From Bdellovibrionales bacterium (GTDB taxonomy: Bacteria > Bdellovibrionota > Bdellovibrionia > Bdellovibrionales > Bdellovibrionaceae): 64,000 nt of DNA. The notes below the pieces were generated by a model. That model was given only the letters and a program-made list of their open reading frames with translations, did no database searches and was not told where the DNA came from. Where the stretch lies: the NCBI GenBank assembly GCA_005793345.1, contig SXSU01000112.1, positions 1-64,000 on the forward strand, given 5' to 3'. The position numbers and the translations under genes were made by a program. Below, in pieces: positions 25,939-35,306 of the stretch. Each line of letters starts with the position of its first letter. Position 1 is the stretch's first letter.

Positions 25939-27147
25939 ATGAGTGTTTCCTACTGGATGAATAATAAAGAAACTATAAAAAATATTAGCTGTGATGTATT
26001 GATTGTCGGAGGTGGAATTGCTGGTTTGTCTGCAGCATATTGGCTTAATCATGAAGATCCTAATTTGAATATAGCTATTGTTGAAAAAAATGAATTGGGC
26101 GAAGGAGCCACTGGCCGCAATGCAGGTTTCATTACCTGTGGCTCTGTGGAACATTTTAATCGTATTGTGACTAAACATGGAATATCTGAGGCCCAAGAGA
26201 TTTGGAAATTCAGTGAAGATAATTTAGAATTATTAAAAGAACATATCTTGAATGGGCCTGATAAATCTTTAATTGATTTTGAAAACATTGGATTTGAAAA
26301 TAAAGGAAGTTTTTCACTTGCATCAGTTGAAAATGAATTCGATGAATTAAAAAAATCTGCAAAAATAATGGATCAACTCAAAATTGATGTCGAAGTATTA
26401 AATCAAGCAGAAATTAAAAAACGATTGCACTCAGAAGGGTTTGTTGGAGGAATAAAATATTTAGGAGATGCCTCAGTTCATCCTTTAAAACTTTTGATGA
26501 CTATAAAAAATAAGTTACACTCACAAAGTCATTCAAAAATTAAATTTTATGAAAACTCTGAGGTCATTAATATTGAATCTCAAGATGGAAATAAAATAAT
26601 ACGAACAAAAAAATATAATTTCGAATCCTCTATTGTGATTCTTGCAACAAATGGTTATTCTTCACTTTTACATTCTTATTTTATTGATAAAATATTTCCA
26701 ACACGGGGGCAAATACTTGTAACAGAACCTTTACCACATCTTCTTGAAGGACCTTGTTATGCTAATTTTGTTTTGGATTATTTTCGCCAACTACCCACAG
26801 GAGAAATGTTGATTGGAGGTTTTAGACAACTTCAAAAAGATTCTGAAACAGGTTACTCCGATCAAACAACAGATGTTATTCAGAGGGCCCTTGAAGAATT
26901 TTTAAATAAACATCTCCCATTTGTTAGAAATGCAAAAATCACCCATCGCTGGTCAGGCATAATGGGATTCAGTGTGGATGGTCAACCTCTCGTAGGTTGC
27001 ATACCTAATGATCCACAAATATATTTCTTAGGTGGTTTTACTGGACATGGCCTGGGGTTAGCATTTCATTGCGGAAAAAAATTGGTTGATATGATGTATG
27101 ATCGTCCAATACCAAAATTTTTATCTGCAAAGCGATTTCAAATTTAA
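25939..27147 (+). CDS. FAD-dependent oxidoreductase, DAO family
   Basis: The protein has 402 residues. The dinucleotide fold is DVLIVGGGIAGLSAAYWL near residue 19, with EGATGRNAGF following, typical of the D-amino-acid oxidase / glycine oxidase (DAO) superfamily. The C-terminal FAD-binding end is FLGGFTGHGLGLAFHCG. Such enzymes oxidise amino or N-methyl groups in the cytoplasm. CGGGG precedes the ATG. Its pairing with the GNAT gene suggests one small-molecule pathway, substrate unknown. Confidence 0.88.
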   Translation: MSVSYWMNNKETIKNISCDVLIVGGGIAGLSAAYWLNHEDPNLNIAIVEKNELGEGATGRNAGFITCGSVEHFNRIVTKHGISEAQEIWKFSEDNLELLKEHILNGPDKSLIDFENIGFENKGSFSLASVENEFDELKKSAKIMDQLKIDVEVLNQAEIKKRLHSEGFVGGIKYLGDASVHPLKLLMTIKNKLHSQSHSKIKFYENSEVINIESQDGNKIIRTKKYNFESSIVILATNGYSSLLHSYFIDKIFPTRGQILVTEPLPHLLEGPCYANFVLDYFRQLPTGEMLIGGFRQLQKDSETGYSDQTTDVIQRALEEFLNKHLPFVRNAKITHRWSGIMGFSVDGQPLVGCIPNDPQIYFLGGFTGHGLGLAFHCGKKLVDMMYDRPIPKFLSAKRFQI

Positions 27148-27343
27148 AATCTATTGCAACTACCTCACTAGATTTGGATAGGCTATTTTTCTTTGTTTCG
27201 ATGATTAAATCAATCTAACTCCCTCCTGAAATACCTAATATAGATTTTTCTACACCTCTTGGTCCAAACAAAAAATTTAAAATATAATATGTTTTTTCAG
27301 TTATAGTAATATAGAGAAAAATTCGAAATAAATTATAATGCAT

Positions 27344-27928
27344 TTATTGTGTAAAATCAGATTGAGCTGGCCTAGAGCACAATCCGTGACAAATTAGCAT
27401 TATTCCTGAGCCATCATTTAAATTATTATAGAAACAATTTACACTTTCATCTTTGTCGATAAATTCTCCTCTTTTGACGAATTTACCTGGACCTAATTTA
27501 AATCTGTCACTTCCTTCTCTTAAACACATGGATACAACTTTGGTGTATAGCGAGTTTAATAAATATTCCACTAATGCGGGTTTATCGCATGTATTCTTAC
27601 AATCGTATATCTCATAATTATTTAGTGGAGTAATAGTTTTTGGAGAAGAAATATCAACTGAATTTTCGTAACAAGGTATTGAACAAGAAGTTTGATAATC
27701 ACCTATACTAGAGCATAAAATTTTAGATTCATCAGGAATACCATTAATTCTACACTTATTTAAAACCTCGTTTTTTAATATTTGTTTACTCAGCTCGTTG
27801 TTTTCAGAGAATTTGACATGGGCTTCTACTATTTTAACTTTTACATCCTGTTCAAATATTTCATTTGCGAAGGTTAATTGGGCGAAGATAAATAAAAAAA
27901 ATACACTTAATAATATACTGATGTTCAT
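27344..27928 (-). CDS. secreted Cys-rich protein of unknown function
   Basis: The ATG at 27928 follows AGGAGAATAATT and is preferred to the frame start at 27994. The product has 194 residues and a signal peptide (ISILLSVFFLFIFAQLTFA). About eleven Cys are present in the mature part (CSIPCYENS, CKNTCDKP, CHGLCSRP), arranged as C-x3-C pairs that suggest disulfides. The upstream 27942 gene ends 13 bp before it, so the two form an operon. No family is recognised. Confidence 0.7.
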   Translation of the reverse strand: MNISILLSVFFLFIFAQLTFANEIFEQDVKVKIVEAHVKFSENNELSKQILKNEVLNKCRINGIPDESKILCSSIGDYQTSCSIPCYENSVDISSPKTITPLNNYEIYDCKNTCDKPALVEYLLNSLYTKVVSMCLREGSDRFKLGPGKFVKRGEFIDKDESVNCFYNNLNDGSGIMLICHGLCSRPAQSDFTQ

Positions 27929-27941
27929 AATTATTCTCCTA

Positions 27942-28247
27942 TTAGTTTTGATTTTGAGATTCTGGACATAAAGCTGCGCAAGCTTCAATTTCATTCGGTT
28001 CTAGATTTGAAAAATCAAAACTCAAATCATCAGAAGCTCGAATAAAGCATTGAATTCCGCTTTCACAAGATGCTAACTTTTTGCAATTTTTACTTAGGCT
28101 TTGATTGATCTTTGAACTTTCTACAGATTCTAAACAGTTTAATATAATGAAATCATTATTAGAGTGGGTTCTTTTCACTGCATGACTTTTTGAAAATGTT
28201 GAAATTGAAAGTAATAAAATAATATAAAATTTAAAATGTTTAGTCAT
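27942..28247 (-). CDS. small secreted Cys-rich protein
   Basis: The protein has 101 residues with a signal peptide (FKFYIILLLSISTFSKSHA). The mature part has six Cys (NCLES, NCKKLASCESGIQC, EACAALC). It lies directly before the 27344 gene and shares its Cys-rich, exported character. The function is unknown. Confidence 0.65.
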   Translation of the reverse strand: MTKHFKFYIILLLSISTFSKSHAVKRTHSNNDFIILNCLESVESSKINQSLSKNCKKLASCESGIQCFIRASDDLSFDFSNLEPNEIEACAALCPESQNQN

Positions 28248-28572
28248 AAATATATTTTCCTATTTAACAAAGGTTTAAAAATTCAAATAAAATATTAATT
28301 CTTAATAGAATCCATATTTACTAAATTTATTTTAGCAGAAATCATACCAATTTGGAACATTTTTAAATCTAAAACAGTAACAAAATACTGTCTAATATAA
28401 ATTTATTTGTGCGAGAATTGTTACTTTAAAGAGAACTTTAATAAGTGCGACTCCAATATAAAATACTTAATTTTAAATACAATCTTTTATAAGTGTTAAT
28501 ATAACTAAGCTTAGAATTATAAAATATTATGAAAGTTTAGAAGTGCTTTTTATATTATTTTTTTAATATTTT
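28248..28572. other. gene-free AT-rich gap
   Basis: The 325 bp between the 27942 and 28573 genes (both minus strand) contain no convincing ORF, repeat or hairpin. A promoter for the 27942 gene is presumably near its right end, but no clear hexamers stand out. Confidence 0.6.
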
Positions 28573-29427
28573 TTATTCATTAAATAATTTTCTACATAAA
28601 TTTAAATTTTGTGGATAATTTAATACCCAGCGATGAAATTTAGAATAAAAGTTTTGTACATTTGAAAGAAGTATAAATTTATTTTTCGACAAACCAGGCA
28701 CAACATCAAATCCCATTGGAGTATATAATCTTTTTGCTAAGGGACCTGCTTCAATGTATATTTCAGTATCAATTGGTAATTGGAGATAATAAAAATGTTG
28801 AGCGATAATTTCTGCTACTAAGTTTAAATTTATTATCTTACGATCATGTCCAAGAGCAATATTAAGTCTTCTTATCTCAATTAATCTTTTACCTTTTAAT
28901 CTCCCCTGCAGAGATTTTCCCATGCGGTTTAATTTTTTTTTAATTGTTAACAACTGCTTTGACGATTGATCAGAACCAAAATCAACTACTTCAAAAGATC
29001 CTAATTCAATTTCTTGATCAAATTGATTAAGTGAATAAATCCGAAAATGAATTAAACTTTCTATTTTAATTTTTTGATCTTCACCTTTTAATATTTCTCT
29101 AAAATCCTTAGTGGCTTCAATGCCCCTACCTCTTTTATTTAGTTGCTTTTCATATTCTGAATAAGTATTTTCTAATAACAAGAATCTTTCATCTTGTAAA
29201 CTTTCACCGAACTCTTTATTCTCGCTTGTTGGTATGAGGCCAGTATGAATTGGCAAGCCTTGGTCTAATAGTTTTGAATAGGAGTAAATCCAACCTTTGG
29301 ATTGAGAATGATTTTCAAAGACACCGATCCTTTCCACCATGACTAAATCATTATCAAGTGAATAAGACTTAGACAGTGGTAAAAAAAATAATAAGAAAAG
29401 TATGTAATTATAAATTGGAAACTTCAT
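28573..29427 (-). CDS. exported protein of unknown function, acyltransferase-like segment
   Basis: The protein has 284 residues with a signal peptide (YNYILFLLFFLPLSKSYS). The body is charged and probably globular. The stretch LAKRLYTPMGFDVVPG resembles the C-terminal Y-x-x-x-GF strand of GNAT-like acyltransferases, but no acetyl-CoA loop is seen, so this is weak. It stands alone, downstream of a hairpin repeat. Confidence 0.6.
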   Translation of the reverse strand: MKFPIYNYILFLLFFLPLSKSYSLDNDLVMVERIGVFENHSQSKGWIYSYSKLLDQGLPIHTGLIPTSENKEFGESLQDERFLLLENTYSEYEKQLNKRGRGIEATKDFREILKGEDQKIKIESLIHFRIYSLNQFDQEIELGSFEVVDFGSDQSSKQLLTIKKKLNRMGKSLQGRLKGKRLIEIRRLNIALGHDRKIINLNLVAEIIAQHFYYLQLPIDTEIYIEAGPLAKRLYTPMGFDVVPGLSKNKFILLSNVQNFYSKFHRWVLNYPQNLNLCRKLFNE

Positions 29428-29526
29428 TAGTAATAGTAAACTTCAAATACCATGCCAGTAAACTGATTTAAAAATGGAACCAGTATCACCCGGTAATATA
29501 GTTCTTTTTTTTTAATATTTTCATAA

Positions 29527-29590
29527 TATCTGCTCATGATTAAATCTGATCGCTTCGCGATTTTATCAGACATAATCATAAGCAGTTATT
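29527..29590. repeat. hairpin C of the dispersed repeat, opposite orientation
   Basis: CTGCTCATGATTAAATCTGA and TCAGACATAATCATAAGCAG form the arms around TCGCTTCGCGA. TTTTCTTGTT follows, the reverse of the linker AACAAGAAAA seen at full copies. It is 3' of the 29611 gene, so this copy has the opposite orientation to the others but the same position relative to a gene end. Confidence 0.8.
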
Positions 29591-29610
29591 TTCTTGTTTA
29601 TTAAAATTTA

Positions 29611-29925
29611 CTACATACCTGGTATTATTTTGCCTTCTTTTGTCATTGAAAAAACACATTCGTATTTTGATGATCTTTGTTCATTGAAGGTACATTTCAT
29701 AGCCTTATTCTGAACTACTGAATCTGGGAGTATATCCGGAATTCTTTCAGAATCTCCCCACTTGATAAAATTATATAGTTCTTGCGCTGAATCTCCGGTT
29801 ATAACAACGAAATGAGATCCTTCCCAAATTTGCCCAGTTGTGACTACACCTGCCGTGTAGGCCATAACTGAGTGGCCTAATATCGACTGTAAAATAAATA
29901 TTAAAAATAGCAATTTACTCTTCAT
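29611..29925 (-). CDS. small secreted protein of unknown function
   Basis: The ATG at 29925 follows TTGGAGAATTT and is preferred to the TTG at 29952. The product has 104 residues and a signal peptide (LLFLIFILQSILGHSVMA). The mature 80 residues have two Cys and no known domain. It diverges from the TetR gene and shares its palindrome-rich upstream region, so it is a likely TetR target. Confidence 0.65.
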   Translation of the reverse strand: MKSKLLFLIFILQSILGHSVMAYTAGVVTTGQIWEGSHFVVITGDSAQELYNFIKWGDSERIPDILPDSVVQNKAMKCTFNEQRSSKYECVFSMTKEGKIIPGM

Positions 29926-29948
29926 AAATTCTCCAACTTTAATTTTTT

Positions 29949-30047
29949 CCAAGAAATTATTTTCTTGGACTATATAGTGATTTTACTATATAGTGTAATG
30001 TATTATCACATTAGTGTACTAAATGTAAATACTAGTGTATTACACTA
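29949..30047. promoter_or_regulatory. array of palindromes between divergent genes (candidate TetR operators)
   Basis: In 99 bp lie CCAAGAAA/TTTCTTGG (29949-29968, 8-bp arms), two copies of ACTATATAGT (29969-29978 and 29985-29994, 16 bp apart), TTAGTGTACTAA (30011-30022) and the perfect TAGTGTATTACACTA (30033-30047). Such symmetric sites between a TetR gene and a divergent gene are typical operators; AGTGTA recurs in several of them. Confidence 0.6.
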
Positions 30048-30085
30048 TTGCTTATTTTGAAAAATTAACACCTTTGAGGTCTAAA

Positions 30086-30688
30086 ATGAGTATTCGAAAT
30101 GAAGAACCTAGAATAAAAATCTTAAAAGCAGCAATTGAGTTAACGGCAAAATTTGGATTTTTAAATTTAAGTTTTCAAAAAATAGCCGATAAATGTAGAG
30201 TAAGCCAATCAACTGTTATGCATTATTTTCCAAATAAATTTAACCTCATAAAATCAATGGGAGATTACATTACTCAAACAAATGTGTTAATACTAAATCA
30301 GGGCCTACTTCCTACTGATAACGCTTTTGACAGGTTAAAAAAATATTTTTCTTCTAACATTTATTGGGCCAAAAATTACCCTGAACAAGCTCAAATTATT
30401 ATCTTGCTCTCCTATTTTTCAGGTCAAGATAAAGAAATGGCAGAACTTTACAAAGCACGTCTAGAGCAGGCAAGGTTAAGAATTGCTGAAATTATATATT
30501 CTGGGATTCGTGAAAATAAATTTAACCCTAGCGAAGATATAGATACTTTATCTGCCTTACTCCACAATATAATTTCTTCTACAATAATAAATTTAATCTC
30601 ATCACGAGATTTCAGGAATAATAAAAATAAAAAAGACTCTGTAAAAAAATGGGAAATTGCCATTAAGTTATTACTAAATTGTAAATGA
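30086..30688 (+). CDS. TetR-family transcriptional regulator
   Basis: The ATG at 30086 follows TGAGGTCTAAA and gives 200 residues; the frame from 30035 would run through the operator array. The TetR HTH is RIKILKAAIELTAKFGFLNLS, then FQKIADKCRVSQSTVMHYF. The ligand-binding C-terminal domain is helical and not further recognisable. It presumably represses its own gene and the divergent 29611 gene. Confidence 0.88.
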   Translation: MSIRNEEPRIKILKAAIELTAKFGFLNLSFQKIADKCRVSQSTVMHYFPNKFNLIKSMGDYITQTNVLILNQGLLPTDNAFDRLKKYFSSNIYWAKNYPEQAQIIILLSYFSGQDKEMAELYKARLEQARLRIAEIIYSGIRENKFNPSEDIDTLSALLHNIISSTIINLISSRDFRNNKNKKDSVKKWEIAIKLLLNCK

Positions 30689-30703
30689 CAGTTTTGGAAT
30701 AAC

Positions 30704-33055
30704 CTAACTTAAATACGATATCATTTGGCCAATGGATACACCACCATCACCAATAGGTATTTGTTGGGGAAAAAATAATTCGAGTTCATTTTCTTTACAA
30801 AGATTAATTAAAATTTCTAATAATAATCGATTTTGAAAAACACCACCAGTCACTAGTAATTTTTTTTGCTTAGCGTTTTTGACCCAGTCTATGAGAGCTA
30901 ACGATATTTCAAAATGAAATGCACATGCAAACTCTGATCTTTCTTTTTCTGAAATTTGATTTTTTTCTATTATTATTTTAGCAAGATTAATTATAGGATT
31001 TGCAAATGATAAATATTTATCTAGCTTAGTATTTGCTGATTTTTTTAAATACTTATTATCAAAATCAATTGAAACCCATTCTGGCCGAACTTTAATATTT
31101 GTAGTGATACACTTATTTAATTTTGAAACTTGTGTAACTTGTTCTGCACAAAATTGTAAATTCATTGCGGCTTCAGCTTCAAAACTATTGAATTGAGTAA
31201 GCCCTAACATGCAACTTACGGCATCGAAGATACGTCCCATGCTACTTGTTTCCGGTGAATTCAATTTTTTTTGCCAGGCTTGATACATTATTTCTAATTC
31301 AGTATCTGTTACTGGTAAGTTTAAAACCTTCATTACACGATTTGCAGTATTGTAATCTGTATATTGAAAAAGTAAACTCAGCAAGACTCTCCATGGTTCG
31401 CGAAAACTTTTTTCGCTCCCTAATAATAAAAAAGGTTCTATGCAGGCAACTCGTTGGAGTATGTTTGTGTTTGGAGAATAATTAAAAAATTCACCACCCC
31501 AAATAGAGCCATCAGTTCCATAACCAGCGCCATCCCAAACAGCAATGCAAAGATCACTCGTTTCTAATTGATGTTCATATATTCCAGCCCATGCATGGGC
31601 TTCATGGTGTTGAATTGCTACTTTAACTTGGGGTTTAAAATTTTCATATGCCAAACGCGATGATACGTATTCTGGGTGCAGATCATGCAATATAATTTTT
31701 GGTTCCAATTTATAAAAATTTTTATAGGATCTAATTTCAGTGCTGTATGTTTTTTGTGTTTGCAAGTTTTCTAAATCACCGATGTGTTGACTTAAAATAA
31801 GTTTATTCTCGTTACTAAAAGAAAAAGTATTTTTTAGTTGAGTCCCCAAAGCTAAAATACTTTGCTCAGATTGCTTTTTTAGCGTAAAGATTTGCGGTGA
31901 ATATCCACGCGCTCTTCGCAAAACCATTTCTTTTTTATTTACTATCTGAATAATCGAATCATCAATTGGACGTTCAATTCCACGATCATGAATCAAAAAA
32001 CAGTCAGCAATTTTTCCTAATCGATCTAAAGCTTCTTCATTATGAATACAAAGCGACTCATCAGATAAATTTCCACTTGTTACAATTAAAGGTTCATTGA
32101 TTTGATTTAAAATTAAAAAATGTAATGGGGTCGTTGCAAGCATCAAACCTACATATGGGTTCCCGGGATTTACATGAGTTAAACTTTCTTTAGATTTTTT
32201 TATTAAAACTATGGGTGATGTTGGCGATTGCAATACTTCTTCTTCTTCGTATGATAATTCCGCAAAAGTTCTTGCTACTTTAAGATTTTTAACCATAATT
32301 GCAAACGGTTTACTTGGACGTTGTTTTCTTAATCTTAATTTTGTTACCGCATCCTCATCAGTTGCACGCACTAAAAGTTGATAACCTCCGATTCCCTTTA
32401 GAGCTAAAATTTGTCCACTTATAATTGCTGAAATTGCACAATTAAGCGCATCCTCTTTACATGATTTTAAATTTTTTTGTGAATCATAAAACTGCAACTT
32501 TGGACCACATTCTCCACACGCAATAGGCTCAGCATGATATCGACGATTTGTGGGATCTGTGTATTCAGAAGAACAATGACCACACATTTTGAATACTGAC
32601 ATAGTCGTTTGGGATCTTGTATAAGGTAAGTCTTTAATAATAGTAAAACGGGGACCACATTGGGCACAATTGATAAACGGATAGAGGTAACGGCGATTTG
32701 TCCTATCCATTAATTCATTTAAACATTCATCACAGATTTTAAAATCTGGAGGAGGTGTAAAAAGTGGTGCTCGCTCTTGATCTTGATTGTCTTTAATTTG
32801 AAAGTGAAGATAACCCTGATAGATTTGTTCTTGAATTTGAATTTTTTCAATAACTGATATTTTTGGTTTTTCTAAACTTATTTTTTCAATGAATTTTTTA
32901 ATTTTAATTTCATCGCCTTCACAAAAAATCAAAACTCCTTCAAAATTATTATAAACATAACCTTTTATGTTAAATTCATTTGCCAAACAATAGATGAAAG
33001 GACGGAAGCCAACACCTTGAACTGTCCCCGTGATTTTAATTAAATATGATTTCAT
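30704..33055 (-). CDS. hypF: HypF carbamoyltransferase, hydrogenase maturation
   Basis: Starting at 33055 (MKSYLIKITGTVQGVGFRPF) gives 783 residues, the family's usual length; the longer frame overlaps hypA. In order: an acylphosphatase-like domain, two zinc fingers (CDECLNEL...CAQCG and CGHCSSEY...CGECG), a YrdC-like domain, and a Kae1-like C-terminal domain with HHEAHAW. HypF makes carbamoyl-AMP and passes the carbamoyl to the C-terminal Cys of HypE for the CN ligands of the [NiFe] centre. It follows hypA directly. Confidence 0.96.
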   Translation of the reverse strand: MKSYLIKITGTVQGVGFRPFIYCLANEFNIKGYVYNNFEGVLIFCEGDEIKIKKFIEKISLEKPKISVIEKIQIQEQIYQGYLHFQIKDNQDQERAPLFTPPPDFKICDECLNELMDRTNRRYLYPFINCAQCGPRFTIIKDLPYTRSQTTMSVFKMCGHCSSEYTDPTNRRYHAEPIACGECGPKLQFYDSQKNLKSCKEDALNCAISAIISGQILALKGIGGYQLLVRATDEDAVTKLRLRKQRPSKPFAIMVKNLKVARTFAELSYEEEEVLQSPTSPIVLIKKSKESLTHVNPGNPYVGLMLATTPLHFLILNQINEPLIVTSGNLSDESLCIHNEEALDRLGKIADCFLIHDRGIERPIDDSIIQIVNKKEMVLRRARGYSPQIFTLKKQSEQSILALGTQLKNTFSFSNENKLILSQHIGDLENLQTQKTYSTEIRSYKNFYKLEPKIILHDLHPEYVSSRLAYENFKPQVKVAIQHHEAHAWAGIYEHQLETSDLCIAVWDGAGYGTDGSIWGGEFFNYSPNTNILQRVACIEPFLLLGSEKSFREPWRVLLSLLFQYTDYNTANRVMKVLNLPVTDTELEIMYQAWQKKLNSPETSSMGRIFDAVSCMLGLTQFNSFEAEAAMNLQFCAEQVTQVSKLNKCITTNIKVRPEWVSIDFDNKYLKKSANTKLDKYLSFANPIINLAKIIIEKNQISEKERSEFACAFHFEISLALIDWVKNAKQKKLLVTGGVFQNRLLLEILINLCKENELELFFPQQIPIGDGGVSIGQMISYLS

Positions 33056-33065
33056 TTTAGAAATT

Positions 33066-33407
33066 TTATAATCCTTCCATTTCTGAAAAATAAAGATTTC
33101 GTCCACCATGAGTTGACCCAACTGTCGCCCCACAATCTGAACAAATGAAATTTGTTGTTTCAAGTAAAGATTCTTTACAACAATTTGAACAATGAAATTC
33201 AACTGGTTCAATTATAATGTCTAGTACAGGTGAACCTCCAGACCATTCTTTTGTTAATATCTCAAAACAATTTTCAATTGCTTGTCGTTCAACACCACTT
33301 AATACACCCATTTTTAGTTGTACACGCGTGACTTGGATCCATTTTTGCTCTTGTTTTATTTTACTTATCTTTTCTATCATTTCACTGACGATTGAAAATT
33401 CATGCAT
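33066..33407 (-). CDS. hypA: HypA nickel-insertion accessory protein
   Basis: The protein has 113 residues. The N-terminal MHEFS supplies the Ni-binding His2. The zinc site is CSNCCKES...CSDCG (CxxC-x15-CxxC). HypA delivers nickel to the large subunit together with HypB. It lies between hypE and hypF in one operon. Confidence 0.95.
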   Translation of the reverse strand: MHEFSIVSEMIEKISKIKQEQKWIQVTRVQLKMGVLSGVERQAIENCFEILTKEWSGGSPVLDIIIEPVEFHCSNCCKESLLETTNFICSDCGATVGSTHGGRNLYFSEMEGL

Positions 33408-33424
33408 ATTTTAAACCTATATTT

Positions 33425-34504
33425 TTAACAAATTCGCGGGAGCTGATCTCCCATTAATCGAAACATTCTTCTCTCGACACCATAAAGTGTTTTTAAAAAT
33501 ACTTTTGCCTTTTCTTTTTCTTTAACTTTATCTAGCACGCGACCTATTAGTTTTAAATTTAAGAATGCTTGATTTTTTTTAATTTGCAATACTTGAGACT
33601 CAGGAACTATAACAGTACAGGTCCCTTCATTTGCAACATATAGTGGATCTAATCCTAATATTTCACAGGCAGATCGAACTGGTTCCGAAATAGGAATTTG
33701 ATCTTCAATAATTTGCATATTACATTCTGATGTTTCAGCGAGTTCAACCAAAGAAGTCATCAACCCTCCGCGACTTAAATCGCGCAAACAATGAAGTTCA
33801 ATTTTGTTTTGTTGTAATTCATAAATTAAAGGCCAAAGAGATTGACAGTCACTGATAATTTGACTTTTAAAATCTAGGTGTTCGCGCTCCGACATGATAG
33901 CCATTCCATGACGTCCAACATCTCCACTGACATAAATAAAATCACCAGGTTCGATATTTTTGGGCAATATTTTTTTTGATTGTAATACTCTCCCAATACC
34001 TGTTGTGTTTATATATAAACCATCTCCGTGGCCACGCTCGACAACTTTTGTATCTCCACATACGACACGAACATTATTTTTAGTTGCTTCATCTGCGATA
34101 GATTTTACAATTTTTTCTAAATCCGTAATTTTAAATCCTTCTTCAATAATAAAAGCGACACTGAGGTAAATGGGTTCAGCTCCAGACATTGCAATATCAT
34201 TGATCGTTCCGATTACTGAAAGTTTTCCAATATCACCACCAGAAAAAAATAATGGTTTAACGACAAAACTATCCGTACTCATGATTGCAGTATATTCTGA
34301 TCCTAGATTTAAATTGATACTTACTGAATCATGGGATTCATCAAGAGATGTATCCGTTAAAAACTTTCGAAAAATATTTTGAATAAGTTGATGAGTTAAC
34401 TCACCACCACTTCCGTGGCCAAGCAAAATAATTTTCTCGTCATTATATTCCATGATAGACTCATTGAAAGACTTTTTTGGAAATTTAGCATTTATAGTAT
34501 TCAT
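33425..34504 (-). CDS. hypE: HypE thiocyanate/cyanide-forming maturation protein
   Basis: The protein has up to 359 residues; an ATG at 34453 is a shorter alternative. The N-terminal GHGSGGELTHQLI and the DxxVV-GDTKVV region match HypE. The C-terminus ends in PRIC, whose Cys accepts the carbamoyl group and is dehydrated to the cyanide donor. It precedes hypA and hypF on the same strand. Confidence 0.95.
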   Translation of the reverse strand: MNTINAKFPKKSFNESIMEYNDEKIILLGHGSGGELTHQLIQNIFRKFLTDTSLDESHDSVSINLNLGSEYTAIMSTDSFVVKPLFFSGGDIGKLSVIGTINDIAMSGAEPIYLSVAFIIEEGFKITDLEKIVKSIADEATKNNVRVVCGDTKVVERGHGDGLYINTTGIGRVLQSKKILPKNIEPGDFIYVSGDVGRHGMAIMSEREHLDFKSQIISDCQSLWPLIYELQQNKIELHCLRDLSRGGLMTSLVELAETSECNMQIIEDQIPISEPVRSACEILGLDPLYVANEGTCTVIVPESQVLQIKKNQAFLNLKLIGRVLDKVKEKEKAKVFLKTLYGVERRMFRLMGDQLPRIC

Positions 34505-34774
34505 TTTTTATTCTCGGTTAATTTAGATTAATGTTACATTTAAATAGCAATTTCAATATATCATCTTTCAAAACCAAATTATGTTTAATATTCAATAACT
34601 TAATATTGTAATATGAATATTAACAATTTCTACCTTTAACAATAAAATACAGAATAGAATATGAAAACCCATATATGACAAAATGATTTATTTAATCTTA
34701 ATAAGTCTTAACAAAGTTTTATTTGACATACCATAATAATAAGTAAATAAACAAAAAAAATAATGGGGTACAAA

Positions 34775-35296
34775 ATGAATTCAAATAAATTTCTTTTTCA
34801 AGTTATATTTTTCAATATTTTAATAGTTTCACAAGTTCTAAATGCTTCTGTAATTGATAGAAAAAATTGTAAGGCAACTTTTAATCGTTTAATTAATAAT
34901 AAAATCGTAACTATCAAGCTTGATTTTTTAATAATGAGTGATGGTAAAAATAAAGTTAAGGTAGACCAAACAACTGATTTTAATAGTAAGTTTAATGATA
35001 CATCTGAAGTTATTGAGAACCAAATAAATCTAGATTTAAATAATTACACAGCAGATACCAATTCAAATCTTAATTTTGGAGAAAAAGTTATTTTACTTTC
35101 ATATAATTTATCAACAGATCCAGCTTACAATGGTGATTTTTCACCTGGAATTGATTTAAATAAAGTTAAATTCACAAAAATTTACACTGTTGGAAAAAAA
35201 TCTATTTCTGGTACGTATTTGGTTGAAGCTTTAGATGCAGATTATAATTTATTAGGTTCTTTTTTAGGTGGCTATTTCCAGGCTCCATGTAAATAG
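34775..35296 (+). CDS. small exported protein of unknown function inside the hyp locus
   Basis: The ATG at 34775 follows ATGGGG and yields 173 residues with a signal peptide (FLFQVIFFNILIVSQVLNA). The mature part has two Cys, one near each end, and is strand-rich and polar (KVKVDQTTDFNSKFND). No family is recognised. It is on the opposite strand to hypD and hypE and breaks the hyp operon, so it may be an insertion. Confidence 0.65.
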   Translation: MNSNKFLFQVIFFNILIVSQVLNASVIDRKNCKATFNRLINNKIVTIKLDFLIMSDGKNKVKVDQTTDFNSKFNDTSEVIENQINLDLNNYTADTNSNLNFGEKVILLSYNLSTDPAYNGDFSPGIDLNKVKFTKIYTVGKKSISGTYLVEALDADYNLLGSFLGGYFQAPCK

Positions 35297-35306
35297 TTAT
35301 AAATAT

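Noticed and set aside
28573-29427. GNAT acetyltransferase call
   Set aside because: Only a C-terminal strand-like motif is similar; the acetyl-CoA loop is not visible and the protein is exported.
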